Position numbers and translations under genes: made by a program. From positions 1-64,000 of the forward strand of contig NZ_SOZA01000017.1 of NCBI RefSeq assembly GCF_004519305.1: 64,000 nucleotides of DNA, in the 5' to 3' direction. Below, piece after piece: positions 61,669 through 64,000 of the stretch (its first letter is position 1; each line of letters begins with the position of its first letter). Below the pieces are notes generated by a model. That model saw only the letters and a list, made by a program, of their open reading frames with translations, was not told where the DNA came from and searched no databases. This DNA is from Pseudomonas sp. RIT623 (GTDB lineage Bacteria > Pseudomonadota > Gammaproteobacteria > Pseudomonadales > Pseudomonadaceae).

Positions 61669-62421
61669 ATGGAATATTTGCTGGAACTCGCCGCAAGCCC
61701 CACCGCCTGGGTTGCCCTTGCCACCCTGGTAGCCATGGAAGTCGTGCTGGGCATCGACAACCTGATCTTCATCTCCATCCTCACCAACAAGCTGCCCGAG
61801 GCGTACCGCTCCAAGGCGCGACGCATCGGTATCAGCATGGCCCTGGTCATGCGCCTGGCGCTGCTCAGCACCGTGGCCTGGATCGTCCAGCTGACCGAAC
61901 CGGTGCTCGATGTCTTCGGCCACACGTTCTCGTGGAAGGACATGATCCTCATCGCCGGTGGCTTGTTCCTGCTGTGGAAGGCGACCAAGGAGATCCACGA
62001 AAGCGTCGACCCCCATGGCGCCAAGGAAGAGTCCAAGCTCGGCAGCACCGTGACCATCGGCTTCACCGCGGCGATCTTCCAGATCCTGCTGCTGGACATC
62101 GTGTTCTCGATCGACAGCATCATCACCGCCGTGGGCATGACCGAGCACCTGCCGATCATGATCATCGCCGTGATCAGCGCGGTGATCGTGATGCTGGTGG
62201 CCGCCGACCCGCTGGCCAAGTTCATCAACGACAACCCGACCGTGGTGATGCTGGCCCTGGGCTTCCTGATCATGATCGGCATGACCCTGATCGCCGAAGG
62301 CTTCGGCGCCCATGTGCCAAAAGGCTACGTGTATGCCGCCATGGCGTTCTCGACCGCCATCGAGATCCTCAACATCATGGCCCGCCGGGCGCGCTTGAAG
62401 CGCGAGGCTGCCGAGGGCTGA
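61669..62421 (+). CDS. TerC-family membrane protein
   Basis: 250 residues, seven membrane helices. TerC motifs: '[29 protein letters not shown]' with the acidic/Asn metal site and '[21 protein letters not shown]', the E..G.DN and D..FS.DS pattern thought to bind Mn2+. Members of this family export manganese or protect from metal/tellurite stress. Follows the small lipoprotein gene, probably one operon. Confidence 0.92.
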   Translation: MEYLLELAASPTAWVALATLVAMEVVLGIDNLIFISILTNKLPEAYRSKARRIGISMALVMRLALLSTVAWIVQLTEPVLDVFGHTFSWKDMILIAGGLFLLWKATKEIHESVDPHGAKEESKLGSTVTIGFTAAIFQILLLDIVFSIDSIITAVGMTEHLPIMIIAVISAVIVMLVAADPLAKFINDNPTVVMLALGFLIMIGMTLIAEGFGAHVPKGYVYAAMAFSTAIEILNIMARRARLKREAAEG

Positions 62422-62433
62422 CCTGGCGTTAAC

Positions 62434-62497
62434 CATCGCGGGGCCAGCCTGCCGCCACAAGACATGTAGCTTGTGGCGGCAGGCTGGCCCCGCGATG
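62434..62497. terminator. Perfect 28-bp inverted repeat after TerC
   Basis: Left arm 62434-62461 and right arm 62470-62497 are exact complements (CATCGCGGGGCCAGCCTGCC...), loop ACATGTAG. It lies between convergent genes and belongs to the same type as the palindrome at 63750-63809 (CATCGCGGGG(C/A)...). Strong stem, no T-tract. Confidence 0.8.
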
Positions 62498-62517
62498 CGT
62501 TTCAGGAAAGCTTCAGC

Positions 62518-62697
62518 TCAATGCGCCCCGGCATGCCGACGCGCGCGGCGCACAGGTTGTGGTTTGACCAGGGCTTGAGGGGGCAGGTGATGTGGGTGTG
62601 CATGCCGGCGCACGATGCGCAGTACGCCCCAGAGCATGGCGGCTGCGACGCTCAGCCACATGCCTACCAGCATTAGAATCGCCATTGTCAGGCTCAT
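62518..62697 (-). CDS. Small single-span membrane protein
   Basis: 59 residues from ATG 62697 with AAGGAGG 5 bases upstream. 'MSLTMAILMLVGMWLSVAAA' begins a ~25-residue membrane helix, followed by a His/Arg-rich tail 'RIVRRHAHPHHLPPQALVKPQP'. No family recognised. Possibly a small stress protein; the basic His-rich tail could bind metal, which is only a guess. Confidence 0.65.
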   Translation of the reverse strand: MSLTMAILMLVGMWLSVAAAMLWGVLRIVRRHAHPHHLPPQALVKPQPVRRARRHAGAH

Positions 62698-63052
62698 GTG
62701 TGCCTCCTTCTCTCTGGCGAGCCAGGCCCGCCATCCAGACACTGCTTTAGTCTAGCCTGTTACCTGTGACGTTCCATTGACCGAAGGTCTAGGCTTTGTA
62801 CGAAAAGTGCCTGCGCGACGATCATGCTGCGTTGAAAACAGGCTCGGAATGCTCATTGACAACCAGTCAACTCCGCTTCCTCGCCTGTTTTCGCCTTGCC
62901 TGATCGCCGCTCGGCTACTTTTCATACAAACCCACGTGCTCGGGCCGTTTCGTTCCAAGCCCGTGCCGGGCTATACCCGAAGCCGCCCGCGCCCTATGAT
63001 CGGCACTCATGGCCGGGCACCGCCTGCCTGGCGCTGGATCATGCGAGTGTCC
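62698..63052. other. 355-bp region upstream of the C39-like gene holding a long imperfect hairpin
   Basis: No coding ORF supported, although a frame stays open through it. Its middle is the repeat listed separately at 62794-62933. The last 100 bp (GCCGGGCTATACCCGAAGCCGC) hold a weak promoter-like segment before the gene. Confidence 0.5.
62794..62933. repeat. Long imperfect inverted repeat (140 bp), dispersed-element or structured-RNA candidate
   Basis: Ends match: GCTTTGTACGAAAAGTG (62794-62810) and CTACTTTTCATACAAAC (right end) pair with one mismatch over TTTGTA.GAAAAGT. Inner arms GAAAACAGGC (62834-62843) and GCCTGTTTTC (62884-62893) are perfect complements, and CGATCA/TGATCG also pair. 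Overall it can fold into one long hairpin with bulges. I recall such sequences recurring in several Pseudomonas genomes, but cannot verify it. Confidence 0.55.
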
Positions 63053-63739
63053 ATGTTGCAAAAACTCATCACCTCCCGGGCCCTTGGCCCACGTCGCCTG
63101 TTGGCCGCCTGCCTGGTGGTGGCCACGTTGTCGGGTTGCGCCAGCGCGCCGCCGGCTGCGCTCAAGGGCCAGCCGCAGCGGGTCGAGATCAGCAGCGTTC
63201 CCTTCTACGGCGGCAACGCCAACCACAGTGGCTCGATGGCCCTGGCCGCCGTGCTGTCGCAGCAGGGCGCGCCGATCACGCCGGGCCTGCTCGACAAGTC
63301 GCTGGGCCTGCCTGCCGCCGCAGAGTCGCTGGAAACCGGCATCCCTCGGGTTGCCCGTGAATACGGCAGGGTTGTCTATCCATTGGACAAACACCTGGAT
63401 GCCTTGCTCGCCCAGGTGGCGGCCGGTTATCCGGTGCTGCTGCGTTTTCAGGAAGGTTCGGCCTGGTGGAGCGAGCCGCGCTATGCGGTGCTGATCGGCT
63501 ATGACCGCTACAAGCAGCGGGTATTGCTGCGCTCGGGCATGCATAGGCGCCAGTTGATGGCCTTCGATGATTTCGAGTCGGCGTGGGCCAAGGAGGGGAA
63601 CTGGGCGGTGTTGCTGCAATCGCCACGGCAACTTCCGGCCCAGGTGGATCGCCAGCGCTGGCTGCAGGCGGCGGATGAACTGGCCCGTTCGGGTCAGGAG
63701 ATCGCGGCGAAGCAGGCTGTCACCAGCCTGGGACGTTGA
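63053..63739 (+). CDS. C39-like peptidase-family lipoprotein lacking the catalytic Cys
   Basis: 228 residues from ATG 63053 (an ATG at 63041 is an alternative). Signal with lipobox 'TLSGCAS'. The chain follows the bacteriocin-processing C39 layout: 'VEISSVPFYGGNANHSGSMALAAVLSQQGAPITPGLLDK', 'IPRVAREYGRVVYPLDKHLDALLAQVAAGYPVLLRFQEGSAWWSEPRYAVLIGYDRYKQRVLLRSGMHRRQLMAFDDFESAWAK'. In active members the first block reads 'xCGPAALAxxL'; here the Cys is Ser ('HSGSMALAAVL') and the His is 'YAVLIGYD' in place of 'HxVVVxGYD'. So it is probably a non-catalytic relative. Tetratricopeptide-like C-terminus 'WLQAADELARSGQEIAAKQAVTSLG'. Confidence 0.8.
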   Translation: MLQKLITSRALGPRRLLAACLVVATLSGCASAPPAALKGQPQRVEISSVPFYGGNANHSGSMALAAVLSQQGAPITPGLLDKSLGLPAAAESLETGIPRVAREYGRVVYPLDKHLDALLAQVAAGYPVLLRFQEGSAWWSEPRYAVLIGYDRYKQRVLLRSGMHRRQLMAFDDFESAWAKEGNWAVLLQSPRQLPAQVDRQRWLQAADELARSGQEIAAKQAVTSLGR

Positions 63740-63749
63740 GGCCGAAGTG

Positions 63750-63809
63750 ATCGCGGGGCAAGCCCGCTCCCACAAGATTGGCCTTGTGGGAGCGGGCTTG
63801 CCCCGCGAT
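63750..63809. terminator. Perfect 27-bp inverted repeat after the C39-like gene
   Basis: Arms 63750-63776 and 63783-63809 are exact complements (ATCGCGGGGCAAGCCCGCTC...), loop ATTGGC. Convergent-gene terminator of the same type as 62434-62497 and 9979-10029. Confidence 0.8.
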
Positions 63810-63818
63810 GGCTTTACC

Positions 63819-64000
63819 TCAGAAGCCCAGGCGATCGCGCAGGCTGTAGTACCAGGCGCCGATGGCGCTGAACGGCACGCGCAGCATCTGCCCACCCGGG
63901 AACGGGTAGTGCGGCAGGCCGGCGAAGGCGTCGAAGCGTTCGGCCTGGCCGCGCAGGGCCTCGGCCAGCACCTTGCCCGCCAGGTGGGTATAGGTCACGC
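63819..64000 (-). CDS. FAD-dependent oxidoreductase, C-terminal end (PuuB/OrdL-like), cut by window edge
   Basis: Last 59 codons, ending '...MLRVPFSAIGAWYYSLRDRLGF'. The tail 'VTYTHLAGKVLAEALRGQAERFDAFAGLPHYPFPGG' matches the C-terminus of gamma-glutamylputrescine oxidase-type and related DAO-fold flavoproteins. Start outside the window. Confidence 0.85.
   Translation of the reverse strand, partial: VTYTHLAGKVLAEALRGQAERFDAFAGLPHYPFPGGQMLRVPFSAIGAWYYSLRDRLGF

Noticed and set aside
62777..63052. Upstream extension of the C39-like protein from an earlier start
   Set aside because: The frame stays open but reads through a long hairpin repeat; signal peptide and lipobox begin at 63053.

Overview
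The window looks like a chromosomal segment of a Pseudomonas of the P. putida group. The signs are high G+C coding, the gene families present (NhaR, SstT, glutaminase, ProP-type MFS, DUF1348, MesX/MesD, PQQ enzymes) and the 'GCGGGGC(A)AGCCCGCTCCCACA'-type palindromes typical of that group. Most of it is ordinary metabolic and transport chromosome, with accessory stretches at about 1.1-5.4 kb, 16-26 kb and 43-50 kb. I saw no rRNA, tRNA, CRISPR array, integrase or transposase.

Region by region. 0-1 kb: the end of an AraC-type regulator. 1.1-5.4 kb: a one-directional cluster of nine mostly small genes: two DUF2589 proteins, four uncharacterised small proteins (one membrane, one periplasmic), a GH19 muramidase/chitinase-like enzyme with a peptidoglycan-binding domain, a secreted EndoU-type ribonuclease and a small acidic protein that may be its immunity partner. 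5.4-15.7 kb: all minus strand, with a sorbosone-dehydrogenase-like lipoprotein, DUF2231, NIPSNAP, lipocalin, a periplasmic two-repeat protein, XdhC, a tri-heme cytochrome c with the two subunits of a molybdenum hydroxylase, and a ProP-like transporter. 16.2-26 kb: a two-partner secretion pair (TpsB/TpsA) followed by a CHAT-protease/metallo-beta-lactamase-fold gene pair, then glutaminase. 27-36 kb: DUF1835, a diaminopropionate ammonia-lyase/M20 hydrolase pair with an Lrp regulator, an ABC exporter, and a LysR regulator divergent from a GST and a luciferase-like monooxygenase.

36-43.4 kb: an LprI-like ORF, a nucleotidyltransferase, an amino-acid oxidase-like flavoprotein, a flavin reductase with the MesX-MesD oxygen-dependent, folate-independent methionine synthase genes, QueH, and MetR facing away. 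43.4-50.2 kb: a patchy region with degenerate dispersed repeats, a P-loop kinase, a Nudix hydrolase beside a broken HAD gene, a MATE exporter, and a quinohemoprotein alcohol dehydrogenase lipoprotein followed by a stand-alone PqqA peptide gene. The dehydrogenase leader can be drawn as two alternative RNA structures around its ribosome binding site. 50-64 kb: a GNAT, a MerR-methyltransferase fusion with a 19-bp-spacer promoter, arginase, a GrpB fragment, P-loop kinase, alpha/beta hydrolase, EEP nuclease, class A beta-lactamase, DUF1348, YceH, SstT, NhaR, TerC, a long-hairpin repeat, a C39-like protein lacking its catalytic Cys, and the end of an FAD oxidoreductase.

The most promising candidates for something undescribed are the CHAT/MBL pair next to the two-partner secretion locus, the DUF2589/GH19/EndoU cluster, and the switch-like leader plus orphan pqqA around the quinohemoprotein dehydrogenase. 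All functional proposals for these are inference from motifs and gene order.
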